From Nitrospirota bacterium (GTDB lineage Bacteria; Nitrospinota_A; UBA7883; JACRGQ01), in NCBI GenBank assembly GCA_024275955.1, contig JAJRYD010000039.1, positions 1 through 39,263 of the forward strand: DNA of 39,263 nucleotides. Reading direction: 5' to 3'. The notes below the pieces were generated by a model. That model saw nothing but the letters and a program-made list of their open reading frames with translations, was not told where the DNA came from and ran no database searches. The translations under genes and the position numbers were made by a program. Shown one piece after another: positions 17,507-25,249 of this stretch (positions are counted from its first letter, which is position 1; each line of letters starts with the position of its first letter).

Positions 17507-17884
17507 TTAGACAGTTTTTTGGTAGCACCAGCGAGCAAGCTTTTTTATTTCTTTTATATTGTCTTCGGTGTTTTTAGAATAATTTATCTTAAAGAAAAAA
17601 TAAGATTTTGTTGTGTCACCGATATTCCCAATAAAGTCTTCTAAGAACTCAGGGAATTTATTTTTAAAACGCATACCCTCATAAGGGCTTTCAAGAAATA
17701 CTGTTGATTCTCGCATCGCATTTAACTTGCTACTAACGACGCTCCCCTGATGGCAGGTTGCCCTAATTCTAAAAAAGGTATTTTTGGGTGATACTCCAAA
17801 TCCATAATATGGTTTTCGTTATATGGTTTTCGTTCTCCGCTGAGTAAAGATTCTTTTTCAAATTCTGACTCAATAGCACCTACT
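17507..17884 (-). pseudogene. Remnant of an unrecognised gene, frameshifted and truncated by MITE copy B
   Basis: On the minus strand a coding-like C-terminal region ends at the TAA at 17507-17509. From the ATG at 17716 it reads MRESTVFLESPYEG through to LARWCYQKTV. The same frame is open back to about 17820 (PYYGFGVSPKNTFFRIRATC), then meets a stop inside a 14-bp tandem duplication, ATATGGTTTTCGTT at 17807-17820 and again at 17821-17834. Removing one copy restores a continuous frame back to 17884 (VGAIESEFEKESLLSGERK). There MITE copy B begins. I do not recognise the family. The frame is lost again beyond the MITE, so the 5' part was already missing. This is a dead gene on the strand opposite its neighbours. 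Confidence 0.6.
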
Positions 17885-18012
17885 GGGGCTGTTGCCGAAT
17901 GGCATAAATTAAATTTCGCTGTAAATCGCCAAGCTCTAAAGCCTCTGTTTTTACGAAGTTAGAAAATGAACTTTCCTTTAAAACGCTTAAAAACTCTTTT
18001 GGAAACAGCCCC
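17885..18012 (-). repeat. MITE copy B (128 bp, inverted) with 5-bp target duplication
   Basis: It starts GGGGCTGTTGCCGAATGG and ends CTTTTGGAAACAGCCCC, so the terminal inverted repeat is GGGGCTGTTKCC. Its reverse complement aligns with copies A and C along the full length. It is flanked by CTACT on both sides (17880-17884 and 18013-18017), a 5-bp target-site duplication. Read on the minus strand, this copy has one frame open from end to end. The other two copies have stops, so I do not call a protein. Confidence 0.9.
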
Positions 18013-18017
18013 CTACT

Positions 18018-18563
18018 ATCCATTATGACAAGAACAAACTTTACTCCCTTCATGCGCCTGAGGTCGAGTGCATCTCGAAGGGAAAAGCGCATAAGAAATA
18101 TGAGTTTGGGTGCAAGGTTGGAATCACAACAACTTCCAAAGATAACTTCGTTGTTGGCGCGATGGCGTTTCATGGCAACCCGTATGACGGCCATACCTTA
18201 AACGATTCTGTAAAGCAGGCGGAGCGGTTGGGCGATTTCAAATCGAAAGAGATTTATGTTGATATGGGATACCGCAAACATTATTACGATGGCAAGGCGG
18301 CTGTTCACCTTGCGAGGCGTGGGTTGAAGAGAGTGAAACGGAGTTTGCGGAAGTGCTTGAAGCGCAGGTCGGCTATCGAGCCGGTGATCGGACATATGAA
18401 AAACGATGGACGGCTTGGACGGAACTATCTGCTTGGCAAAGTAGGTGACAGGATAAACGCCGTTTTATGCGGTGCTGGGCATAATATGAGAAAGCTACTA
18501 CGGGCTTTCCTATTTTTTCTTTTTGGCTGGCGGTTTTACGAAGATTTATCGGCAGAAAACTAA
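18018..18563 (+). pseudogene. IS5-like DDE transposase, 5'-truncated remnant
   Basis: The + frame ending with the TAA at 18561-18563 reads KLYSLHAPEVECISKGKAHK soon after its beginning, so the coding region extends about 140 bases upstream of the first ATG (18162). Further landmarks are MAFHGNPYDGHTLNDSVKQA, IYVDMGYRKHYYDG (probable second catalytic Asp) and RRSAIEPVIGHMKNDGRLGR (probable catalytic Glu), then INAVLCGAGHNMRKLLRA. This is the C-terminal half of an IS5-type transposase. The N-terminal half with the first catalytic Asp is gone, and the upstream junction now lies at MITE copy B. It cannot be active. No matching inverted repeats of the parent element were recognised around it. Confidence 0.8.
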
Positions 18564-18715
18564 ACAGGAAGGCCGGTAGCAAAACCTTGCCACGCTAAAA
18601 ACCTACTTTATCAGGGTGACTAAGATACTGTTTTTCCAGCATCTAAAAAGCGCAATGGCTATTTTGTCCAGTCTCAAGGCCTGCCCCATCTCTGCTCTCC
18701 GACCCAATTTTCCTA

Positions 18716-18853
18716 CCCTTGCGTTAGCGGAAGGGCAGGTCGCCTGCAAGGCCGGAGGGGCTACCTGAATAAAGTGATCTGATCGAGAAAGGGAAGATGT
18801 TAACCCTTCCGTCTTTCGCTTTGCTCAAGCCACCTTCCCTTCTGGTAAGGGAA
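18716..18853. repeat. Cluster of REP-like palindromes
   Basis: The stretch 18564-18900 has no recognisable gene. It contains short hairpins: CCCTT...GAAGGG around GCGTTAGCG (18716-18735), GCAGG/CCTGC (18735-18747) and TTCCCTT/AAGGGAA (18835-18853). The last, with ACCCTTCCGTC upstream of it, resembles the arrangement at 38583-38640. The first resembles the hairpin at 35083-35103. These look like members of an interspersed palindromic repeat family. Confidence 0.55.
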
Positions 18854-18900
18854 TGATTTCAGGAAAGGGAGGTTTGTCCAGTGGGACAATCCCTCACAAT

Positions 18901-19029
18901 GGGTCTGTTGCCAAAAGAGTTTTTTGAGCATTTTAAGGGAAAGTTTATTTTCTAACTTCTTAAAAAGAGAGGTTTTAGAGATTGGCGATTTGTGAAAAAA
19001 TCGAATTTATGCCATTCGGCAACAGCCCC
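18901..19029 (+). repeat. MITE copy C (129 bp) with 5-bp target duplication
   Basis: It begins GGGTCTGTTGCCAAAAG and ends CATTCGGCAACAGCCCC, giving a 12-bp terminal inverted repeat with one mismatch. It is flanked on both sides by ACAAT (18896-18900 and 19030-19034), a clean 5-bp target-site duplication, so the boundaries are firm. It has the same orientation as copy A and is inverted relative to copy B. Confidence 0.92.
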
Positions 19030-19128
19030 ACAATAGGTTCCATCGCAGAGCGGTAAACTGATTTTTTCACCTCCAGATTCTAGCTCAATAATTTTCGGCA
19101 AACTTTCGCCAGAACTATTTGAAAACAT
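19030..19128 (-). pseudogene. N-terminal fragment of an unrecognised gene, interrupted by MITE copy C
   Basis: On the minus strand an ATG at 19126-19128 opens a 33-codon coding-like stretch, MFSNSSGESLPKIIELESGG then EKISLPLCDGTYC, which runs straight into MITE copy C. If the MITE and one target copy are removed, the frame continues for about 31 more codons to a TAA at 18800-18802. That tail overlaps REP-like palindromes and is probably not original. I do not recognise a family. It would have been divergent from mraZ and shares its upstream region. It may be the front end of the gene whose tail remains at 17507-17884, but nothing in the sequence proves that. Confidence 0.35.
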
Positions 19129-19156
19129 TTCACTTTTCTATTGACCATATTCTGTT

Positions 19157-19196
19157 GATATGTGAAGATGTGTAGCAATGTGTAATAAAGTGGTAA
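19157..19196 (+). promoter_or_regulatory. MraZ-type operator: four 10-bp direct repeats
   Basis: Directly before mraZ lie repeats with exact 10-base spacing: gaTATGTgaa (19157), gaTGTGTagc (19167), aaTGTGTaat (19177) and aaAGTGGtaa (19187). MraZ is known to repress its own cluster by binding short direct repeats (TGGGN or AAAGTGG type) with this spacing. The last repeat sits 4 bases from the ATG, where a ribosome binding site would be, and no other Shine-Dalgarno sequence is visible. Binding here could also block translation initiation. Confidence 0.7.
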
Positions 19197-19199
19197 AAA

Positions 19200-19640
19200 A
19201 TGTATAGACGGCTTTCTGGCAGTTATCAGGCAACCCTTGATGAGAAAGGGAGGCTTCACATTCCATCTATTCTTGGCAAGCAGTTGGGCGATGACGCTAC
19301 CTTATGGGTGTCGCCCTGGGGCAACTCTCTTGCCGCCTTTCCGACACCTCATTACGACCATCTCACAGAACAGCTTTTCGAACTGAGAAAAGACCCTGCA
19401 AACAGGGAGCAGGTCTCACGGGTTGTCGAAAATTTTTATCAAGGCACTTTTAAAAACGGAAAATTGCTTATCCCTCAAGAGCTTAGGGAAATTTGTGATT
19501 CCGAAAAAAAGATACAGGTTGTCGGGCAGTTGGACCATCTGGAGATATGGAGCCAGGCTGTTTGGCAAAACAGGAAAACATTACAGGAGCGGCGGGAAAA
19601 ATCTTCTCAGGATGATTTAAGTGATCTCGGCCTTATCTGA
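19200..19640 (+). CDS. mraZ: Transcriptional regulator MraZ
   Basis: A 146-residue protein from the ATG at 19200. It has two SpoVT/AbrB-like halves: GSYQATLDEKGRLHIPSILG near residues 7-26, and the matching YQGTFKNGKLLIPQELRE around residues 80-97. MraZ forms a ring-shaped DNA-binding protein that controls the division and cell-wall cluster. It is the first gene of the dcw cluster here, as usual, and the repeat operator lies immediately upstream. The C-terminal 20 residues are polar (RREKSSQDDLSDLGLI) and overlap the start of rsmH by 20 bases. Confidence 0.93.
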   Translation: MYRRLSGSYQATLDEKGRLHIPSILGKQLGDDATLWVSPWGNSLAAFPTPHYDHLTEQLFELRKDPANREQVSRVVENFYQGTFKNGKLLIPQELREICDSEKKIQVVGQLDHLEIWSQAVWQNRKTLQERREKSSQDDLSDLGLI

Positions 19641-20568
19641 TGGCGGGAGTCTCCATCATCCGGTTTTACTCGAGGAGGTTTTGGAAGCTCTGGTTTTAAA
19701 ACAGGGCGGACTTTTTGTTGATTGTACATTAGGCGGCGGGGGACATGCCGTTGCGATACTGGACAAAGGCGGCAATGATGCGCGGTTGATAGGCATTGAT
19801 AGAGATGCCGAAGCAATTCTGCGTAACCAGAAACGGTTTGAACTCTATGGGGGTAGGGTCGAATTGATTGATGACAGGTACGAAGAGATAAGAAATATTG
19901 TCGGCGGCCGTAAGGCGGACGGCATACTTCTAGACCTAGGGGTTTCCTCGTTCATGCTCGACGATTCTTCTAGAGGGTTTTCATTTCAAAAGGACGGGCC
20001 TCTTGATATGCGGATGGATAGGAGCCAAAAACTTTCAGCGAAAGATATTGTCAACCGCTGGAGCGGTAAAGATTTAGCATCTATTTTTAAAAAATACGGA
20101 GAGGAGCCGATGGCAGGCAGAGTCGCGTCGGCTATAGAACAAGCGAGAGCAAAAGAGGAGATAACCAGAACCATTCAACTTGCGGAAATAATAAAGTCGG
20201 CGCTTCCGTACAAACATTCCAGAGTTCATCCCGCTACCAAAGTTTTTCAGGCTATAAGGATTGCGGTAAACGGCGAGCTTGACAACCTTGAAGAGACATT
20301 AAGGGACGCTGTCTCTGTTTTGAAAACCGGCGGCAGGCTGGCGGTTATCTCTTTTCACTCACTTGAAGACAGAATAGTAAAACAGACATTTGCGGCATTA
20401 TCAAAAGGCTGTGAATGTCCGCCAGGTTTTCCAAAATGTATCTGCGGTAAAACACCACTGGTAAAACGGATTAACAAAAAACCTTTAAAGGCTAAAGGGG
20501 AAGAGGTTGATAAAAACCGACGCGCAAGGTCGGCATTGCTTAGAGTAGTGGAGAAGCTGGCCGCATGA
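19621..20568 (+). CDS. rsmH: 16S rRNA (cytosine-1402 N4) methyltransferase RsmH (MraW)
   Basis: A 315-residue protein. The only reasonable start is the GTG at 19621 inside mraZ, because the ATG at 19640 is out of frame. HHPVLLEEVLEAL opens the conserved part, VDCTLGGGGHAVAIL is the SAM-binding loop, DGILLDLGVSSFMLDDSSRG is the RsmH signature, and AVISFHSLEDRIVKQTF is near the C terminus. It methylates N4 of C1402 in the decoding centre of 16S rRNA. The 20-base overlap with mraZ and the ATGA overlap with ftsL indicate tight coupling. Confidence 0.95.
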   Translation: MISALSDGGSLHHPVLLEEVLEALVLKQGGLFVDCTLGGGGHAVAILDKGGNDARLIGIDRDAEAILRNQKRFELYGGRVELIDDRYEEIRNIVGGRKADGILLDLGVSSFMLDDSSRGFSFQKDGPLDMRMDRSQKLSAKDIVNRWSGKDLASIFKKYGEEPMAGRVASAIEQARAKEEITRTIQLAEIIKSALPYKHSRVHPATKVFQAIRIAVNGELDNLEETLRDAVSVLKTGGRLAVISFHSLEDRIVKQTFAALSKGCECPPGFPKCICGKTPLVKRINKKPLKAKGEEVDKNRRARSALLRVVEKLAA

Positions 20569-20873
20569 GCGCGACATTTTCAAGAACGAAAATCGTACTC
20601 GGTAGAGCGGAGAAGGCATACTACGCCGGCAGTGTCGGGCTGGTACTCTTTTCGATACTCTCCTACACCTATCCTTCCATCCATATGGTTCATCAGGTTT
20701 ATTTTAAACAGAAGATTAAGGCGGAGATAAGAGAACTTACGGCAGAGCAGAATAGGCTGAAAGTGGAACACGAGGTGCTTCTCTCGCATGTAGAGATGGA
20801 AAGATTGGCAAGATACTCTGGCTTCATTGAGCCGGAAGACAAACAGTTAATTTATGTTCAGAAGGCAAGATGA
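20565..20873 (+). CDS. ftsL: Cell division protein FtsL-like
   Basis: A 102-residue protein between rsmH and ftsI, overlapping both by 4 bases (ATGA). It has a short basic N-terminal region, one membrane segment (about residues 22-38, AGSVGLVLFSILSYTYP), then a helical coiled-coil region rich in Lys and Glu (KIKAEIRELTAEQNRLKVEH). It ends with ERLARYSGFIEPEDKQLIYV, like the membrane-proximal heptads and ARxxGM-type tail of FtsL. FtsL works with FtsB and FtsQ to activate FtsW/FtsI. Sequence conservation is low in this family, so the call rests on position, topology and size. Confidence 0.8.
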   Translation: MSATFSRTKIVLGRAEKAYYAGSVGLVLFSILSYTYPSIHMVHQVYFKQKIKAEIRELTAEQNRLKVEHEVLLSHVEMERLARYSGFIEPEDKQLIYVQKAR

Positions 20874-22702
20874 AAGAGCAAACTGAAAAACATAAAAAGC
20901 TAAGGCTCACTACCATAGCTTTCTTTTTATTCGGGTTTTTTCTGGCCGCCATAGGAAGGCTTTATTTCCTTCAGGTAGTAGAGCACGAGCGTTACACCGA
21001 TTATTCAAAAAAACAGTATTACCAGAAAGTTCAGATAGGCCAAACGAGGGGGAAAATACTTGATAGGAATAAAATGCCGATGGCGATTACGGTTCCCGTA
21101 AAGTCGGTCTTTGCCCATCCTTACAAAGTAGAAAATCTGCTGGAAACCGCCGCGATAATAGCCAGCGAGCTGAAGCTTGGCCGAAAGGCGGTACTAAACA
21201 AAATATCTGGCGACAAGAACTTTGTATGGCTCAAGAGGAAAATTACAGACGAGGAATATGTTTCTCTTAAGGCAAAAAGGCTGGAGGGGATATTTTTCCT
21301 CAGTGAAGATAAAAGATTCTACCCACATGAGACGCTAGCCTCCAGAGCGATAGGCTTTACCGGCATCGATAATCAGGGGCTTGCAGGGCTTGAGTATCGG
21401 TACGATAAACTTCTCTTAGGAGAGAAAGCTACCTACATAGCAAAGAAAGACGCGCTTGGAAGGATTTACGGCTATACCGACGGGCAAGGCCCAAACAACA
21501 GCTTTGAGATGATAACCACTATAGATTCACGCATACAGTACGCTGTTGAAAAAGCTCTAAGAGCCAGTTTCGAAAAGTATCAGGCTAAATCGGCGGTGGT
21601 AATCGTTATGGATACAAAAACAGGGGAGATATTGGCCCTTGCGGAAGAGCCGGAGTTTAATCCTAATAAGTTTTCTGATTACGGAGTAGAGAGGTACAAG
21701 GCTATATCGGTAACGGAAAGTTTTGAACCAGGTTCCACGTTCAAAGTTTTCCTTGCCGCCGCCGCTCTCGATAGCGGGGCCGCTTCCCCTGACGAGATAT
21801 TCAACTGCGAAAATGGAAAGCTGAGTATGGGCGAGTACTCCATAAGGGAGGCTGACAATAACAGCTACGGAGAGCTTACCTTCAAAGAGATTATCAGCAA
21901 GTCGAGCAATATAGGTTCTATAAAAATAGGATGGAAAATCGGTGAGGAACGTTTTTACGATTATATAACCAGATTCGGGTTTGGAAGCAAAACAGGGGTA
22001 GATCTTCCCGGCGAAGCACCGGGCCTTTTTCAGAGCGTGAAAAACTGGTCAGAAACCTCTCTCCCGTCTATGTCGTTTGGACAGGAGGTAATGGTAACGC
22101 CAATCCAGCTGGTAACGGCACTATCTGTTATAGGTAATAGCGGCATGAGTGTTCACCCCCATTTTATGAAGGAAATTACACAAAACGGAAAAACGATTAG
22201 GAAGTATAAAGCTCCCCCTTCACGCCGAATCATCTCGGAAAAAGCGGCAAGGCAGACAGTCGAGATGATGCGGCTTTCAGTTACAGATGGAACTAGCAGA
22301 AGAGCTTTTACCCCCGGTTACGATCTGGCGGGGAAAACAGGTACCGCGCAGAAATATGATGTCGAAGCGAAGCAGTATTCGAAGGATAAACATCTTGCTT
22401 CCTTCATAGCGCTCTTTCCGGCATCGGATCCTAAAATTTCGATACTTGTGATGATGGATGAGCCTACAGGTAAAGGGTGGGGCGGTCATGTGGCGGCTCC
22501 GATAGGCAAGGAAGTGGCGATATCTACCGCCAGAACTCTTGGGATGCCTTCCAGCAACGATACGCGGTATGTAGTCGATTGGAACGAGCTTGAGAGAAAA
22601 TATCTGGAAAAGAGAAAATTAAAGGTTCAAAAGCGCGCGGGACTGCTTGAAGATATTGAAAATTTTATTGCCAGCAAGGCTACCGCGTACGAGGGTGATT
22701 GA
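20870..22702 (+). CDS. ftsI: Peptidoglycan D,D-transpeptidase FtsI (PBP3-type)
   Basis: A 610-residue class B penicillin-binding protein. One N-terminal membrane anchor (residues about 12-32) is followed by the pedestal domain (GQTRGKILDRN, LEGIFFLSEDKRFYPH, AIGFTGIDNQGLAGLE). The transpeptidase domain shows all three catalytic motifs: STFK with Ser289, SSN at about 345-347, and KTG at 489-491. It cross-links septal peptidoglycan together with FtsW. There are no C-terminal PASTA domains, unlike the Spo5D/PBP2x type. It overlaps ftsL by 4 bases and murE by 1 base. Confidence 0.94.
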   Translation: MKEQTEKHKKLRLTTIAFFLFGFFLAAIGRLYFLQVVEHERYTDYSKKQYYQKVQIGQTRGKILDRNKMPMAITVPVKSVFAHPYKVENLLETAAIIASELKLGRKAVLNKISGDKNFVWLKRKITDEEYVSLKAKRLEGIFFLSEDKRFYPHETLASRAIGFTGIDNQGLAGLEYRYDKLLLGEKATYIAKKDALGRIYGYTDGQGPNNSFEMITTIDSRIQYAVEKALRASFEKYQAKSAVVIVMDTKTGEILALAEEPEFNPNKFSDYGVERYKAISVTESFEPGSTFKVFLAAAALDSGAASPDEIFNCENGKLSMGEYSIREADNNSYGELTFKEIISKSSNIGSIKIGWKIGEERFYDYITRFGFGSKTGVDLPGEAPGLFQSVKNWSETSLPSMSFGQEVMVTPIQLVTALSVIGNSGMSVHPHFMKEITQNGKTIRKYKAPPSRRIISEKAARQTVEMMRLSVTDGTSRRAFTPGYDLAGKTGTAQKYDVEAKQYSKDKHLASFIALFPASDPKISILVMMDEPTGKGWGGHVAAPIGKEVAISTARTLGMPSSNDTRYVVDWNELERKYLEKRKLKVQKRAGLLEDIENFIASKATAYEGD

Positions 22703-24165
22703 TGAGTGTAGCGATTTTGGCCAAAGAACTTTTTAATGGAGATTTGCCGTTGGTGTCGGATATTTCGATAAGCTCTATCGAGTTTGACTCCCGCAAGGTG
22801 AAACAGGGAAGCTGTTTCGTGGCGGTAAAAGGTTTTACCGTTGATGGGCATGACTTTGTAAAGGAAGCAGTAGAAAACGGAGCGTCGATTATTGTCGCTC
22901 AAAAAGACAGCCGAACCGAACCTTCCGGCGTGCCTGTTATTAAAGTCGCAGATAGCCACGCGGAGCTTGCAAGGCTTGCCGATAGGTTTTACGGCCATCC
23001 ATCGTCAAAACTTGGCGTTATTGGTGTAACTGGAACCAACGGCAAAACTACAGTTTCTCACATGATACAAGCTGTTCTTAGTTCGGCAGGTTTTAGCGCG
23101 TCATGTTTAGGAACTATTGAATACAGATTCCCAGACGAAACATTTCCAGCGCCGAATACCACGCCGGAGTCTTTGGAGCTTCAAAAACTCTTTTCAAAAG
23201 CTGGCGGTTACAAGAACCCCAGATGCGTAATGGAAGTTAGCTCTCACGGCATAAAGCTTGGGCGGTTGAAGCATAGCTCTTTTAAAGGAGGGGTCTTTAC
23301 CAATCTCACGCAGGATCATCTAGACTTTCATTCTTCGATGCAGGATTACAGTAAGACTAAACAAAAGTTTTTCAAAAGCTATAATCTGGAATACTCGGTA
23401 ATAAATATCGACGATGCTACCGGAGAAAAGTGGGTCAAGGAAGGCATGGAGCATAAGGTGATAACTTATGGTTTTTCGGAAGATGCGGATATCCGCCTCT
23501 TACATAACGAAAGCGACTGGAGCGGCAACCGGCTTACTCTTTCCACTCCTGTTGGCGAGATAAAAGTGGAAACGCCGATGGCGGGAGTCTATAACAGCTT
23601 TAATGTTATGGCGGCCGTCGGCGTTGCTGTTGCCGAAGAGATAGAGCTAAGCCCCACGGTTGATGCTATACGGTCGTTAAAATCTGTTCCTGGAAGGTTC
23701 GAGCGTCTCGACAGAGGCCAGCCCTTTGCCGTAGTTATAGATTACGCCCACACCGACAACGCGTTGGCGAGCCTTCTGTCCGGCGCGCGAAAGATTACCA
23801 GTGGAAAAATAATCTGCATGTTCGGTTGCGGCGGTGACCGTGATAGGCAAAAAAGAAAAATGATGGGACAGGTTGCCGATGAGATGGCCGATATAGTTGT
23901 CATCACATCCGATAATCCAAGAACAGAAGATCCCAAAAAGATAATCGACGAGATACTCGAAGGAGTAAAGAACAGAGAAAGTAAAAGACTGATGGTAATA
24001 GAATCCCGCGAAGAGGCGATAAAGCAGGCGATTATTCTGGCTCAGCCTGATGATACGGTTATTCTGGCAGGTAAAGGGCATGAAGATTACCAGATTATAG
24101 GCAAAAAGAGAATTCACTTTGACGATAGGGAAGTAGCTATCGAAGTTTTAGAGGAGATTGCCTGA
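22702..24165 (+). CDS. murE: UDP-MurNAc-L-Ala-D-Glu:meso-diaminopimelate ligase MurE
   Basis: A 487-residue Mur ligase. I use the ATG at 22702 (GAGGGTGA lies just upstream) rather than the TTG one codon earlier. SIEFDSRKVKQGSCFVAVKG is the UDP-binding N-terminal domain. GVTGTNGKTTVSHMI contains the P-loop lysine K115. SDNPRTEDP at about 403-411 carries the DNPR motif of enzymes that add meso-diaminopimelate rather than lysine. GKGHEDYQ lies near the C terminus. It predicts an A1-gamma (diderm-type) peptidoglycan. Downstream comes mraY directly, where murF would normally be. The stop overlaps the mraY start. Confidence 0.95.
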   Translation: MSVAILAKELFNGDLPLVSDISISSIEFDSRKVKQGSCFVAVKGFTVDGHDFVKEAVENGASIIVAQKDSRTEPSGVPVIKVADSHAELARLADRFYGHPSSKLGVIGVTGTNGKTTVSHMIQAVLSSAGFSASCLGTIEYRFPDETFPAPNTTPESLELQKLFSKAGGYKNPRCVMEVSSHGIKLGRLKHSSFKGGVFTNLTQDHLDFHSSMQDYSKTKQKFFKSYNLEYSVINIDDATGEKWVKEGMEHKVITYGFSEDADIRLLHNESDWSGNRLTLSTPVGEIKVETPMAGVYNSFNVMAAVGVAVAEEIELSPTVDAIRSLKSVPGRFERLDRGQPFAVVIDYAHTDNALASLLSGARKITSGKIICMFGCGGDRDRQKRKMMGQVADEMADIVVITSDNPRTEDPKKIIDEILEGVKNRESKRLMVIESREEAIKQAIILAQPDDTVILAGKGHEDYQIIGKKRIHFDDREVAIEVLEEIA

Positions 24166-25244
24166 TGCTGTATCAATTCCTTTATTCTTTGAGCGATCAG
24201 TTCTCGGCTCTCAATGTTTTTAAATATATAACTTTTCGCACCTCTTTATCGCTATTGATGGCACTGACCATTTCGTTTTTACTAGGGCCTGTCTTTATCG
24301 ACTACTTGAAGAGAAAAAATTTTGGTGAAAGGATACGGGAAGATGCCCCCGACCACCATAACGAAAAAGCCGGTACGCCGACTATGGGCGGGCTTCTTAT
24401 TATAGTAGCTACAATTATTCCTGTCTTTCTCTGGCTTGATATCACAAATAGGCTGGTGCTTGCCTCCGTACTTACAATCATTTTGTTTGGTGGTATAGGA
24501 ATTTACGATGACGTGACGAAACTGCGTGACGGTTATGGTCTTCCTGCCAAAAGCCATTTTCTTTTACAGTTTCTTGCCACGATACCGATTCTTTATATAA
24601 TATCGACAGACCCCGGCTTGGAAGCCAATCTTACAAAAGTCTACCTTCCGTTTTTTAAAAATTTCCAGCCGGATCTTTCTTTCGGCTACTATTTTTTCGC
24701 GATGTTGGTGATAGTGGGAGCGTCTAATGCCGTGAATCTTACCGATGGGCTGGATGGGCTTGCAATAGGGCCGATAATAATAGCGTTCTCGGCATACACG
24801 GTAATCGCCTATATCTCGGGACACGCAGGCTTTGCGAAATATCTTCAGATACCGTTTATACAAAACGCAGGTGAGCTTACGATACTTTGCGGCGCGGTAG
24901 TCGGTTCGTCGCTTGGTTTTCTTTGGTATAACTCGTATCCGGCGCAGGTATTTATGGGGAATACAGGTTCTGTTTCCACAGGCGCTCTTCTTGGAGTGAT
25001 TGCGATAGTGACAAAGCATGAATTGATTCTCATACTTATCGGCGGCATATTCGTAGTGGAAGCTTTGTCGGTTATCATACAGGTCGGCTATTACAAAATG
25101 ACAAAGAAAAGATTCTTTCTGATGGCTCCTATACATCATCACTTCGAAAAGAAAGGATGGTCCGAGCCGAAAGTTATTATCCGTTTCTGGATTATCGCAA
25201 TACTGTTGGCTTTTATTTCCTTAACTACACTAAAACTGAGGTAA
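24165..25244 (+). CDS. mraY: Phospho-N-acetylmuramoyl-pentapeptide transferase MraY
   Basis: A 359-residue polytopic membrane protein with about ten hydrophobic segments. It starts at the ATG that overlaps the murE stop. Catalytic and signature motifs are GTPTMGGLLI, the paired aspartates in GIYDDVTKL, NLTDGLDGLA and PIHHHFEKKGWSE. It transfers phospho-MurNAc-pentapeptide to undecaprenyl phosphate, making lipid I at the inner face of the membrane. Length matches the E. coli enzyme (360 residues). Confidence 0.96.
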   Translation: MLYQFLYSLSDQFSALNVFKYITFRTSLSLLMALTISFLLGPVFIDYLKRKNFGERIREDAPDHHNEKAGTPTMGGLLIIVATIIPVFLWLDITNRLVLASVLTIILFGGIGIYDDVTKLRDGYGLPAKSHFLLQFLATIPILYIISTDPGLEANLTKVYLPFFKNFQPDLSFGYYFFAMLVIVGASNAVNLTDGLDGLAIGPIIIAFSAYTVIAYISGHAGFAKYLQIPFIQNAGELTILCGAVVGSSLGFLWYNSYPAQVFMGNTGSVSTGALLGVIAIVTKHELILILIGGIFVVEALSVIIQVGYYKMTKKRFFLMAPIHHHFEKKGWSEPKVIIRFWIIAILLAFISLTTLKLR

Positions 25245-25249
25245 AGAAA

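Noticed and set aside
17880-18194. A 104-residue minus-strand reading frame across MITE copy B and the transposase remnant.
   Set aside because: Half of it is antisense to the transposase coding frame and half is MITE sequence. The other two MITE copies carry stops, so it is not a conserved protein.
17885-19029. A single IS or composite element of about 1.1 kb bounded by long (128-129 bp) inverted repeats around the transposase remnant.
   Set aside because: Each 128-129 bp repeat has its own 5-bp target duplication (CTACT; ACAAT), and the outer flanks do not match each other. They are two independent MITE insertions in opposite orientation.
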